Shown here piece by piece: positions 43,766 through 56,125 of a stretch of DNA of 64,000 nucleotides. The notes beneath the pieces were generated by a model that made no database searches, was not told the DNA's origin, and saw only the letters and a program-made list of their open reading frames with translations. Positions within the stretch are counted from its first letter, which is position 1, and every line of letters starts with the position of its first letter. The DNA comes from Amaranthus tricolor (lineage: Eukaryota > Streptophyta > Magnoliopsida > Caryophyllales > Amaranthaceae). The stretch is taken from the NCBI RefSeq assembly GCF_026212465.1, contig NC_080060.1, positions 17,466,518 through 17,530,517 on the forward strand. The letters run 5' to 3'. The translations under genes were made by a program, and so were the position numbers.

Positions 43766-46700
43766 TTCAACTAGTAACCGTAAAAAGAGAGAATAAAGTT
43801 TCACTATTCATTTTTCCATCTAAAGAACAGTGAAATTTACTTTTAACTGTGTGAACAACACGTGTAAAATAGACGGTTTAGATCTTCCCTCGCTATTATT
43901 GTCTTTTCTTACGCATTACAACCATCACCAAATCCCAAAATCAACTACCCAGCAGTTCAGCTTCCCATTCCATCCATCTCTTCTCTTATCCAAATCTTCC
44001 TTAAATCCCGAATTCACCTAATCCCTATTCCTTCTGTTTTTCCTTATCTGCTCTTTCATACATCTCTATTTATTCATCTTCCCTGATTTTGTGGCATTTG
44101 ATGATCTGAAGCCAAAAATGTGGAAAGCGTACGGTGCCAGATTGAAGGCACCATAATCTCCTTGGTTTCACTGCGATACTCAACATTATGTCTCCAGGTC
44201 TTTCTTCTTTTGAATTTTTTTGTCTATTTTAATCACATTGTAAATAATAATAGTTTTACTGGGTGTGATCGCTTTCTTCTGAACTAATGAATTTCTCAAC
44301 TGAGTTGGTCTTTGTTTTTATCCGAATTAGAAAGTTAGAATTTTCTTTGAAAACTCAAAGAAATTCATGAATAAGATTTGGGTAGTTTCGGAGCAATTGA
44401 AGGATGGGGACAGTAAGAGTGACAGTTTTAATGGCGTCTTTGAGAAATTCACCATCTGCACAGTAGGTTAGTTCTAAAATCAACTTTTTTTCTTTGAAAT
44501 TTCCTATTTCTTTTTTTTTTTTTTTAATCTCATATCTTTATTTGTTATCATAATTTTTGTAACAATGATCATAATGATCATTGATTTGTAGACCAGTGGT
44601 TCATATTTTTTTCAAGTTTCTTTTTGGATTTATTATGAATTTTGTGGACAGGCTTCTGGTGTGTTTTTGCTAAGATATGATTTTCTTCATTGTCATTGAT
44701 ACTGCTCTTCAAGTTGCATTGCTTGTGTTAAATGATTGCCAATTTGATGTGAACTGATTTTTTAATGTTATTGTGAATCGGTGCAGGATGAGAGGGAGAT
44801 CGTGACTCAGAATCCTGAGGATACAGAATCTGATGTTGCACAATCAGTAATTGTTCATGGTATTGAAGTAATTGTAGAATTCAAAACTGTTGAACGTCCA
44901 ATCGAACCTCTTGAATTGTTACTCTTTTTTGTTTAACGTAAATGTGAGTCTTTTGAATCGTTAGTCTCTTTTGTTTAACGTAAATGTGAGTCTTGTGTTA
45001 ATGATCTCTTTAATTCTCTTTGTTGTTTTTACTATTTTGTGGGCTGTTTAAGTTCTACTATGTATTTGAGTAAAGATTTGTCCATCAAGATTACTATTTT
45101 ATTCATAAATTTAGTTGTTTGTTTGATTCCTTGAATGGATTAATTATTCTTTTGCGTCGGGTCATTGTGCTTTTCCCCTCAAAATTTTTGTTTATTACAA
45201 ATGTGGGTTTAAGAGGAAATTCTTGGTGAATATTGGTTTAATTTTGGGTTATTGTGGAATAATTTTGTTCCCTTGATAATTAGGTGGTTCTTTCGAATTT
45301 TTTTGGGTATTGAGTTGAGGGGAAAGAGTATTTTTGGTCTTAAGAACATTGATATTTATGCTGTTGGTGTTTCTCATTACTTTTGTGCATTCTTTTTACT
45401 ATTTGCGTAATTGCGTATGGATTTTGCTATTTCATGCATATTCTTCAATTGCCAATGTGTGTCGTTGATTATGCTTTGGTTCTCTCTTTAAATTTGTTTA
45501 TTGTTTTTACTATTTATGGGTTGTTAAAGTTCTACTATCTCTATTTAAGTAATCTTATTGATTGACTGATGCTGAAGCCATGATTTATGATTATAGTTTT
45601 CAATTTGTTTTTACTATTTTAGATGCATCGTTGGTGGGTGTTGGACGGGTATGGGGTGATAATGCGGCAGCATATAAGTTGGGTATGTATAAGAAGAAAT
45701 CAGCTTTAAAAACCTACCCAAATGTTCCCACAACACACATGCTAATATCTGTTTTTGTGTCCACTGTCAATTTTGCAAGCCCAAAATCTGAAACCTGGAA
45801 TGAAAATAGACCACTGAATTTAAAAGGTACATAAGGGGGGTGATGGGGGATAAAAGAATAGGCAGATTTTGAGTACTCATAAATTTTATTTTATTTTCCT
45901 TTAAAAGAGATCTATGATTAAGTTTTCTACTTTGCTACCATTATTCAACTTTTCAGCATATATTCATGATAAAAATTAAAGACAAAGAAAAGGGCACACA
46001 CATATAACCCATAAATCACAATCACCAATTAACAGCATGATTCGGAAGGAGTACCTTGGCATAAGCATCTGATGAATTTACTGCCTAGCCATAAATTTAG
46101 GATTGGCCCCCTAGAATGATGACTGTTCCACGACGAGCCATATTTCTAGCAATAGCAACTGCTCCAAAACGATCACTTTGGGCCACAATTTATGCATAGT
46201 GTGTAAAATGCAGTTAGCTATAGATTTGATAGGTTTTCAATCTTTCTCTCCTTTTCTCTTTCTTTTAATCTTTTTATTTTCTTTAATCCACTAGTAATTC
46301 GCAAGGGATTCTATTAGATGAAAAATGTGGAGCATAAAGGCCAGATTACCCGTTTCTTTAATTCTTATCATCTTTTTGTTTTATCCCCCACATAGTGTGA
46401 TGTTTGAAGTTACCGCTATTATATGGGAATCACTTTTTTGATACATGGGAGTAAATGGATTTTTGGGTATTGAGATAGTTGAAATCAGGTATTTTTTTTC
46501 CCAGATTTATTTATTTTTTCGTATTTTGGTTCTTGATTTTTTCATATTTTCTTCCTTTAATGCTAATTATTCATTATAAACCTACAGTTTGGTTTATTGT
46601 ATCAATTTCCCCTTTTAATTATGGTTTTTTGAATTGGAATTTTAATTTACTATTTTTTTGATGTTCATCAAGAAGAGGAAACGAGAAAATGACACATTCA

Positions 46701-47002
46701 GATAATTGAGATCTTTTGTGAAACATTAGCTACAAATTAACTATTAATTATCACAAATTTATTTAAAGTACGATTAGTTGGTCTAATAAAAATAAACATC
46801 GTTATTATAATAAGATTTCTTGGGGGTCTTGTCTTTTATTAGCTTTACATATTTAGCCTTGCATTCTTTACGTCTTTACAACACATTAAAATTTAAATAT
46901 TCATATTCATATTGTTGTTTATAAAAGTGTATAAAATAACATTATGAAATTCAATAGTATAATTTGGGGGACCGCATGGGTAGCATGCGGCCCCCCAACT
47001 AG
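43766..47002 (+). mobile_element. Second, small non-autonomous Helitron abutting the first
   Basis: The 3' end is strong (hairpin 46966-46995, CTAG|T). Sequence just inside the left edge (CACTATTCATTTTTCCATCTAAAGAACAG near 43802, quoted in part) resembles the 5' subterminal region of the large Helitron near 15320 (ACTATTCATAACTTGATCTA). The exact 5' end is unclear: TTCAAC follows the first element's CTGA. An alternative is that this block is the rest of an older Helitron into which the large one inserted. No recognised gene is inside; open frames near 44360-44900 and 45562-45834 have no family signal. Confidence 0.5.
46966..47002 (+). other. Helitron 3' terminus (small element): GC-rich hairpin plus CTAG
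   Basis: GGGGG-A-CCGCATG, loop GGTAG, CATGCGG-CCCCC, then CAA and CTAG followed by host T at 47003. A 12-bp stem with a single bulge in an otherwise AT-rich setting makes this a clear Helitron end. Confidence 0.85.
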
Positions 47003-47912
47003 TAACTTAAAGTAAAACATGAGGGAAATGAAGCTCTTATATACTTGATACGTTGTTTGGTGTTCTATCTATTTGTACACACTAGGGTTCCCTAAGACTA
47101 CTCTGCTGGCTTTGATTATTTGAGACGATGACTTCTTTAATGAAGTAGGTATAGAGGTAAAGTCTCTGCCTACTAGCGTTTATGTTCTCTCAAATTAATC
47201 ATTGAAATATAAGTGATTATCATTATTATATATTAAATTTAATTGGTTTATGTGATATTATTTTATGTGCATAAATTGATGTTCAACTCAATTATATATT
47301 ATTTTCTTAAATTACTCTAAAACTTAATTATTTTACGGATGGAGATGGCATTACTTAATTTTATGATGTTGGGAGTTTATCCATTGTCTTTCTAGTATTC
47401 TTATTTTGCAGTTTATTAATCGTGTGGGGGATCGTGGAGCGAGATTCACCTAGAAAACTAATTTTTTTATTATAGTCATGTCTCTATTTAAATTTTACTT
47501 TTAATTGTTTAAGTTTTATATAGACTTAGATTGATTAAAACTTTCTTAAGTTGTAAGATCATTTTGATTGGTTGAATTTTTAAAAATTATTTCATAGTTA
47601 TTTAGCCTTATATTTATTTTCTTAGAAATAAATTTAGATAACACTTCCATGAATAGGTTTTGGTTCATAATATTCATTTAAAGAGTTTTTGAAAATTGAA
47701 CCTAATTATGGAGGCGTTACAGTCTTAAACGTTGTCACAGGTTGTATGGGTTAATTAATAACCCTGTTAGGATGGAGGTAAGTTTTCCAGGACGAATTGT
47801 CAGTGTACATAGATTCGCCCTTCTATTGAGATCTTCTATTAGTCTAGGCATCCTCAGACCCATATATTTATTCTCAGTAGATTTTTATAAATGTGGATGT
47901 ATTATTGACAGG

Positions 47913-47949
<37 letters not shown>

Positions 47950-50734
47950 ACTATTATTGGTGTACAATCTTCCTGAGTGAATATTGTATGTTGTCGTGAT
48001 CTTGGCCTACTATGGAGGTTGTTTTGGTGTGCGGCGGTGGTGATACTCCAAACTAGGTGGGTATATGGAGGCTGTGACCTGTGTGGCAGTTCTTGTACAT
48101 GAACTAGTGTATAAAGAGAGTTATGTTCCATGATTTATTGTATTTTCTACCTTATACCCCATCATCAAAGAGATAGAGTGAGAATGTTAAGGGTCTCTTA
48201 TTGATGTGGAAGGTCTAACCACCATCTTTCACTTGGATCTTTAGTTCTTCTAATTCAACATAATAGATCTTGTTTTAATAATGATTTTTAAGATTTTTAC
48301 TGCTCTTTCAAGTGGTATTAGTCACTTCTTAAGTTGAATTTTAGCTACAATTTATTTTTTTTATGGCTATCTTTTCTATTGATTGATTTGGGTTTTAGGC
48401 ATTATTATGTTCGTGATTGTTTTTGCTATAAATTTATTTTCAAGTGGATTAAATCTTCTGGCTAATGACTTTTTTATTTTTTGCAATTTGTGGTGCTTTT
48501 TGTGGCTAATCTTATTATGAGACCTATTGTTATTTGTCCTTTTATGGAAATAGTTAGTATGTTGGAAAATTAGTGTAACTTTTAAAGTTCTAATTTCAGT
48601 TCATGTACAAGTTGGTTATTTAGCTTTTATTCTCCTATTATAGTTCACGTTTCTGCATATTTTATTTGGTGGATGTTTAAATGTGAATTTGAAATCGAAA
48701 AACCTAGGATGACAACAACATTACCAACATCTTCGTTCGTGTAAGGGAGCTTATTACTGTTGATCGTTTTAACTTGGAGTTTTCAAGATGGTTTCAAAGT
48801 GAAAGACTTTTAATTTGGTAGATGTTTGAATGATAATGAAATAAATAAATAACTAACTTACTTCCTCTGTTTTTACTTGCTACACTTCTGTTTTTTACGC
48901 TATCCTATGCATGATTTAATCTTTAATATATTTAATTTCATATCATTAAAAATTCTAAAAAGCTTTTCTTGAATTAAAATTCCAAAAAAATAATATTATG
49001 AAAATATGCATTAAGACAAATCAAACAGGATCCTACTTGACAATATTTTACATTATACATGGAGAAAAATATACTAAATAAGATCATTTGATGAATAATA
49101 GTTGCTACAGAATTTGTAGCAACTATTAAAATCCAGAGGAAATAAAATTTTAAATATTAAAGAAGGGATTTTATTACCGCTCAATTGTGGGAGATAACAA
49201 TTAGGTATATCTGATCACCTCATAAAGTAAAAATAACTACCAAACTTAATCAGTAAAACAAAAAATAACGAATTCATTTATTGTTATCAGTTCAAGTCCT
49301 TTTAAAACATATACCTAACCGACTCAAGTTGAGGGATTAACTTAAAAAAAACATGTACGTGTTTAAAGATTTCGAATCAATTTAGAATATATAAATTTTG
49401 GAAAAGGTTAAAGCTTCATTATTGGCGAAAATAAATGAGTAGGTCACATGAAAACTTGAATGTTGTAAGATCGTTTAATCCTTAGGGGCTCTTACAAGCT
49501 TTAATCACAGATTGAAAGAAAGAACGATGAGAGAACGATGAAAGGAATGAATGGTGGTGAATGTCGAATGCATTGACTGAATTTTTTCGTGTTTTTTGTT
49601 TGATTTTCGAAAATGCAAATGGAGGATAGTTATGGCTAAAATCGAAACTCACTATGAATCCATGTAGCAAGTAACGACGCTCTTAAGGCATAGGTGCACG
49701 TGCCAAATACACCAAGCATAAGAACTTTTACAAATACGACTCTAATCCAAGAATCATACAAACAACGGGGAGTTGAAACAAGCGTTTCAGGTTTTCTTTA
49801 TCATTAATCAACTATTGAAATTTACATTACATGCTAAGCTATTTATAAAGAAAGCAAAACGAAAGAAACTAACTTAAAAACCGACTCACAAACCGTGCAC
49901 ATAACCGGCTGGTGAGTGACGTATGGTAGTTACCACATTGTGGCCGGTTATCACCTCTTGGTAACCGTCCATTTGTGAGTAACTTCTCACGTAACTCCCG
50001 TCCCATTATTGCTTATTTCAAAACCGACAAATAACTACCTAAATTTCAGAAATTAACTCCTAATTACTAGCATAAAAATCAAAAAGTAATCACCCTAATT
50101 ATTCTAAAAATAACTCCTTAAAACCGAAAATAACTACTCTAATTTTTCTGATTTTTTCGATTGTTTACATGAGAATAACTACCTAGCTACTTGGACTAAA
50201 AGGACTTCAAAGATGATGACCTTCCACATGCCTAGATTGGCTCGACTTTTGCTGAAAATAACTTCCGTACTTTGACTTGATTTCCGTATTTGATTTCTTC
50301 TTTACTTAAATAACTTTCGTGCTTTGACTTGATTTCCGTCCTTGATTTATTCTTGACTTAAATAAAATACATTACATATTTTTTGTTTTTTTTCTTAATT
50401 AAAAGTAAACATTAAAAACATAAATGGACCGACCCTAATAATCATAAAATAAAGCACAAACTAGAAACTAAGAATTAAAATTCAGATTTGATTAAGACAA
50501 TGCTTGTTGTGTGAGGGTGGTGCGCCAACATTGAACTAGCAAATAAGATTGAGTGATGACTTGATATAATCCACACGAAAGCTGCCCTTGTATGATGATG
50601 TTTATGTCTTCGAATAAAACAAGCTATGAATAAAATTTCCTCCTAATTTTTAAATATCGGTGGACTTTGATTACTTTGATTTGCAACATTGAACATATTA
50701 GGCTTTTGGTAATTCATTCATCCATTTTTCTCAT
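47003..50734. other. Intergenic region with a 34-G tract
   Basis: No supported gene. An uninterrupted run of 34 G lies at 47915-47948. Positions 49440-50540 are less AT-rich and contain two copies of CTTTGACTTGATTTCCGT (50272 and 50321), possibly a decayed retroelement, not assignable. Confidence 0.5.
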
Positions 50735-51286
50735 GTTATTCAAAACCGGGGTAGCGGGTACCGAGTCGACCCGGATCCGGAAATCCGGGCACCCGCTTTT
50801 TCGGGGTACCTAAAATTGTGATCCGATTCCGACCCGGTTTCCTTAGAATTTTTTATTTTTTTTGTCTTTTTTTCGTTCAACTATGCGTTTTTATCTCTAT
50901 TTTTATTTAAAATATTTTTTATATAAATATTAACTCTTTAAAAATATTTAGCTTAATTGGTCATAAAAGACAAATTAAGAAAATTAAAGAATAATATTGT
51001 TACACGTTGGTTTAAGTAAGAACAATTATACAAAAAAAATTTATCTATGGGAGAAAAATTATATTAAGATTCAACCCAAAATTAGTTTAATAGATACCAT
51101 CATTATTTTATTTATGAAAAAGTAAATAAAAATAAAAAAATAAATTTCTTTTTAAAAAAGGGGATACCGGGTAACCGATCCGGATTATCCGCTTTGCAAA
51201 AGTCGGATAAATTATCCGGTTTTAAAAACCGGATACCGGGTAATCCGGATCGGATATTTCACATCGTGTTTTTTGCACACCCCTAA
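50735..51286. mobile_element. hAT-like MITE remnant
   Basis: Right terminus TTTTTTGCACACCCCTA is typical of hAT-type ends. Both subterminal regions are rich in inverted CCGGAT/ATCCGG and GGGTACC words (ACCCGGATCCGG at the left, ATAATCCGGATCGG at the right) around an AT-rich core. The left terminal repeat is decayed and no 8-bp duplication was found, so borders are approximate. Confidence 0.45.
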
Positions 51287-51370
51287 TAAGAAGTACTCAC
51301 ACGTCTCGGTCTAACCTTTTCATATTTCTCTCTTTCTACAGACGCAGACTTTCAAACTCAAGAGAAAAAG

Positions 51371-54300
51371 ATGGGTGGAGGAGCAACGCACGCTTTCAAG
51401 AGAATTCCTCGCATCAAATTCCCTCAACGTCATCCCAAACAACCCACTTCTCGTATTTTCTCCATCTATTCATCAATTTTTGTATTATTTTCTTTCATTT
51501 TTTAGTCTTTCTATGCAGTTGATGTAACATGTTTTGATCACGTTTCTTGCTTGTTTATGATATCTTGTATGAATCATTCGTTTTTTACTTTTTGGGTTTT
51601 TTTTATTGGTTCCTCTTCGTGGTTTTGTGCATAAAATGGTAGATTTCGCTTTCTTTTACTGTGTTGTTTGATATTGAGATTAGCTGATTAACCCATGTTT
51701 TTTTTTCAGGGCATTTACTTGATTATAAATGTGATTTATGTTTCTCTTTTGCCAATAGAAACATGGATCTTTGTAGGAAATGGGCATTCCTGGCTTGATT
51801 TTTCTTAAGGAAACAATAAATGGAAATGCTGATTAGGGAATTGTTCAAAAGCAATTTTTAAACGTTAAGGATGGAGTATGCAAGTATATAAACTTAAAAT
51901 ATTGAGTCAATTTTGATGTTTAGATATCTAGTCTAGTAAGTTTTCAGATGATGTTTAGATCTATAAAATTCTTTCTTGTCCATTGATTCCAATTGCAATC
52001 AATATTCGTTTAAATTTTAAGTATTATAATCATACTTCCTTGACCCTTAGTAATCTGGTGAATATAAAAGGGTAATCCAGTGCATAAAAGTTCTATTAGA
52101 GGGAGTCCGGGGAAGGAACCCACCACAGCCCACAGGGGTGTAATGGAAGCAATTCTCACTATGATCCTTAAGTTATAAAGGCTAGTCTAATTCATAACAA
52201 TTAGCCTATTATTATATTAGGTATCAGTGTATTATGATTTTATGATAGCTTTGGTACATGTCAATATTATTTATGAACGAAGGGAGTGATGAAAACTAAA
52301 ATGAAGAACAAGGAAATGACAGAATTGCAATTGGAGTTAGTTTGAAAGGTACTAGACTTAGGTTGAGGTCATCTAAAGAAGTTATTATGTTTTTCCCTTA
52401 GCTTGTTCAAAATATGATAAACAAGTTTCTTTGGTAGGTATAATGATATTTGAGAGCTTCAAGACATCAAAGTATAAGCATTTATGTATATTTTTGATGA
52501 GGAAACTTTGCGTTTATGAGATTCGATGAAGGAAAACTTTGTCAATAGTTGGTAGAAATATTGGAGTGGGACTTCAATTATTTTTGATTAGGCCTTTGGG
52601 ACCGTTGGTTATATGGGGGGTTTTGTTTTCTATTTATCTGATTTGTTTCATTGTCGAATGGGTTTGAGATGGGATCATTGAATAAAAACAAGGCTGCATT
52701 GCATCGCATGAACCATGTTGTAAAGGTTTTAAAAACAAACGAACCGTTATTTCCCGTATTGTAAAGGTGTAAAAAAACCGCGTTTTGGGCTGCATTAAGG
52801 GATATCTTATGGTCTCGATCGATAGTAGACGATATGATAACCGCATCACTCCTGTTTTTACACTTTGGATAGGATTATTTTGTTGCACAATTTTTCTCAC
52901 TAATTTGGCAATGTTTGTTTATTTTTATTGCCTCCTGTTTTTATTGGTGTAAATTCTATTTGAAACAATCGGCTACATATGGTCTGTATCTTCATTAACT
53001 TCGTGTGATTAACATATCGGGGCGATGGCCTAGCTAAGATAGTGAACGCTCAAACATTTTTTTAGGGTCCAAAACCCCAAGCTTCTTCTCTCTTTGTTTC
53101 ATTCCTCTTACAAAAGGAAACAGTTCACTAGCATTCAATAAAGCTGGTTTCACATGCAGGTGCTCATACTCGCATATAAATTGCTAATTTAGCTCAATCC
53201 GGCCTTTTACTCTTGAAGAGGATATCCATCTAAGTGTCAAATTAGTGACTAATGGTCCTTAACACAAAATTATCTTTTTCCCGATCCCCACACAAGTATA
53301 TAATTATCATCGCTTAATCAAAGTTTTGGTATCAACTTGTCTTTACTCACCCAAGTTGACAAAAGTTTCATGAGAGGGAGTTACATGCTACTGTTTCCGT
53401 AAAGTTCTAAAATTTGCCTTCTTTTGGGAAAGGCATTCATTTACAAGTTCATTGGATTTGGCATTTGATAGGAGCTTCAATGGGTCATTGTCTTTATTTG
53501 CATGTTGGAGAGAAGAGAGAGGAGGGGAGTCTTTGAGGTTTGTGGTTCAGCCTTTAGGCCTTAACCAATGGATTATTAACCTTTGTTTGAATTGAACTGT
53601 CACTGTCAACTCTGGAAGAAGTTTTGAATTCATTCGTTTTCTTGATGGACCCATGAATTAAATTAAAAAAGAAGAAAACAAAATTTGAAGGAAATCGCAT
53701 GTTGTAGTCTATCTTATTTAGGCTCGGGTATTTGTTTGGAACGCGGGTGTGTGTTCAGTGTTAGACTAGACTGTTTCGTGAAATGTTTTGGTTAGTTTAG
53801 CCAAAACTGTACTAATGACACTGGATTGTCGAGGATGTCACATGATATGTGCGTTAAATTGAAGAGTCCAAGTATCGTAGTTATAAACTCTCTTGTTAAG
53901 CTATAAAATCCAGTTTCTGTTTCAAGTCTAATTTTGATGGTTTGATCTATAATTTTTCTCTTTCTGAATGTCATGTCTATAACTTCATGTATTAAACCCT
54001 TATCATGATCTAGAACGTATCTACCATCTTGCTCGAGATTGGTCTAAATCACTCTTTTTTTCAAATTTTGGTACAGAAATCATTAAAAATTTAGTAAGTT
54101 GTCTCTGATAATAGGATCCTCCACATTGTGCTATTTGTAACCTGAGCGTCAGCATAAGCAATTGTTTCTACTATGTTACGTACGAATTGATGGTTGTTTT
54201 CTTTTTTGGGCTTTTAAAATTATTGATTAGGTTCCTTTCCTGACATCTCTATTTGCCAGATTCTTCTTCTGTTTCAGAAGATGATGCTTTGAAGGCATTC

Positions 54301-54510
54301 CTATCAAGGTCCGCTTCTGGACACACCTCCTTCTCTGCCTCTGGGAAGGCTTCTGATCAGCCCAAGCGAACACCCGTCTTAAACGATGAGATTGAGGCTA
54401 TATTGGTACTGCAATATCTCTTAGAACTATTCTACATTTTTACCTCGGACTTTAAACTACCAACTATTTATCATGCCTTTTTTACTTTGCAGTTGGGTGG
54501 ATGCATCTAA
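51371..54510 (+). CDS. Small KGD4/MRPS36-like mitochondrial protein, three exons
   Basis: Exons 51371-51452, 54260-54405 and 54493-54510 join in phase to 81 codons, with introns of 2807 and 87 bp bounded by GT and AG. The N-terminus has AFKRIPRIKFPQRHPKQ and the C-terminus TPVLNDEIEAILLGGCI. The basic I-x-F-P-x-R near the start and E-I-E-x-I-x-x-G-G near the end match the pattern of KGD4/MRPS36 proteins (PF10937), which tether the E3 subunit to the 2-oxoglutarate dehydrogenase complex in mitochondria. The family call is from pattern memory and is moderate; the exon structure is strong. An hAT-like remnant ends 84 bp before the ATG. Confidence 0.68.
52676..52867. mobile_element. Small MITE in the first intron of the KGD4-like gene
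   Basis: About 192 bp, related to 54877-55086: shares AACAAGGCTGCATT, CATCGCAT, TTGTAAAGGTGTAAAAAA and a right end TTTTTACACTTTG. Terminal repeats are diverged. Confidence 0.55.
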
Positions 54511-54876
54511 ATTTATTGAAATTGTCAATCGCTACACAATTCCTTGTAATAACACTTTGGTAAATTGGTTTTGGGTATGAAATATTGTTGCTGCATTTTA
54601 ACAGCAGTAAGAAAAGCAGCATAACTGCGTGGAAATTTGGTCAAAATACATCAGAAACATGGTTTCACCAGCTGATGTATACCTGACAATATTGTGACTA
54701 CTTCATACTTCTCTATACTGAATGAAGTCATACCATGATTGCATTCTTCAACTTTTGAGATGCATTGCTATGTACAATAATTAATTACACCTATTTTTAG
54801 TATTATACCAAACTAAATTATCTTTTATGTCATTGAACTGTTCATGCTTCTATGCTTCTATGCATAATATGTGGTT

Positions 54877-55086
54877 CATAGTGCAAAAACAAGGCTGCAT
54901 TACATCGCATCGTCTGTTCTAAAGGTCTAAAAAAGTAATAAATATTACCGCGTTGTAAAGGGGTAAAAAACTGCATTTTGGACTGTTTTAAGGATTATCT
55001 ATTTGGCATCATGCTAACCACATCACTCCGTTACCATCACTATGCTGTTACCGCGATTGTAACTGTTACCACATTTTTGCACTATG
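54877..55086. mobile_element. Small MITE between convergent genes
   Basis: A 210-bp unit with 13-bp inverted ends CATAGTGCAAAAA and TTTTTGCACTATG. It is a second copy of the intronic unit at 52676-52867. No coding capacity. Superfamily is unclear because no definite target duplication is visible. Confidence 0.65.
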
Positions 55087-55222
55087 GTTTGGTTAGTTAG
55101 CTTAAAAAGAATGAAAGGAAAATATGAATACGAATTTGAGATGATTTAAGTTCTAACTTTTGATCTGTACAGAACAAACAAAAGTAAAGTGAACACTCTG
55201 AAAACTTACTAAACTCTTCGAC

Positions 55223-55972
55223 CTAGCTTGTTGATTGGCTTTCAAGCTTCTCAATCAAAGGCTCTAGCACAACCGACTTTGGGTTCGTCATTGGAGGACC
55301 TTTCTCCCTTCTCTCAAGCTCTTCAAGCCTGAAGGTAATAAGCCTATCCCAATTCCCTCCTTCAAAGAGCACTCCTGCCTTTCCATCAGTAATCCTCTGC
55401 ACAATACCACAATACATATAGTATGGATTGTTTGGATTCTTTACAACAGCGATCATCCCCGGCAACACCAATGGCAATGTTGGTGGTTTTGGTTTCTTCG
55501 AGCTCAAAACCATCTTCAAATCATCATTGCGTTTTGATTTTGTCTTAGGAGGAGGTGGGTTTTTTTCAATGAAGCTCTTAAGTCCCTTTTCACCTCCGGG
55601 AAATCCACCAGTTAAGCCCAAGAGTTCCTTCTCAAATCCATCTTCAGGTACTATCTCTTGAATGTTTGAGGCTGCGAATGCGTTGTTATCCAATTCTTCC
55701 TCTTCATTTCCGTCACTCGTTTTTGGTGGGGTTTGAGTGTCTTTCTTAAGCTCTTCTTTGAGACCTGCCTCACCATTGCATAATCCTCTGCCACCCATGA
55801 TCTGGTACAAGTCAAATTTAGCAGAAACTATGGGTTTAGTTGAGATTGTTTTAGGACATGAAGTGGAAATTGATCTTAGAGTTGATAGTTTGATGTGGTT
55901 TTGGCCAAGAAATTGTGATTTCTGGAGGTGGGCACCTTGAAAACTTGGGGGTACTAACGAACAAGATGCCAT
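55223..55972 (-). CDS. ndhS: Chloroplast NDH complex subunit NdhS (CRR31)
   Basis: A single-exon gene of 249 codons. NdhS forms the ferredoxin-binding site of the chloroplast NAD(P)H dehydrogenase-like complex, which passes electrons from reduced ferredoxin to plastoquinone in cyclic flow around photosystem I. Residues 1 to about 50 are Ser/Thr-rich and basic, a transit peptide. Then come the conserved blocks IMGGRGLCNGEAGLKEEL (about 58-75), EDGFEKELLGLTGGFPGGEK, a Pro/Lys linker (NPPPPKTKSKR), and the SH3-like domain from about 165 with LPGMIAVVKNPNNPYYMYCG, IVQRITDGKAGVLFEGGNWD and ITFRLEELERREKGPP. Length equals the Arabidopsis protein (about 250). No breaks are seen. It faces the KGD4-like gene tail to tail. 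Confidence 0.96.
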   Translation of the reverse strand: MASCSLVPPSFQGAHLQKSQFLGQNHIKLSTLRSISTSCPKTISTKPIVSAKFDLYQIMGGRGLCNGEAGLKEELKKDTQTPPKTSDGNEEEELDNNAFAASNIQEIVPEDGFEKELLGLTGGFPGGEKGLKSFIEKNPPPPKTKSKRNDDLKMVLSSKKPKPPTLPLVLPGMIAVVKNPNNPYYMYCGIVQRITDGKAGVLFEGGNWDRLITFRLEELERREKGPPMTNPKSVVLEPLIEKLESQSTS

Positions 55973-56125
55973 TGCAACAGTCTAATGCAGGTTGTAACAG
56001 GGGATGAGAGACTAAAGAGAGATAGAAAGAATGTGTGTTTGATCTTGTGAAAGTCTGGCCACATGATTTTTGTATTTGTGGGGTTTTATTTGGTTATATC
56101 TTCTCATTTCTTATCTTTTTCTTTT
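55973..56125 (-). promoter_or_regulatory. Upstream region of ndhS with light-response-type motifs
   Basis: On the minus strand an I-box-type GATAAG (56110-56115) and CATGTGGCC (56057-56065) lie about 90-140 bp before the ATG, followed by pyrimidine-rich leader sequence. Such motifs are common in nuclear photosynthesis genes. No clear TATA box. Inferred. Confidence 0.35.

Noticed and set aside
45562..45834. 90-codon open frame in the small Helitron
   Set aside because: Could be a captured exon, but I recognise no domain and cannot support it as a gene.
47742..48131. Poly-Gly and poly-Pro open frames
   Set aside because: Created by the 34-G run.
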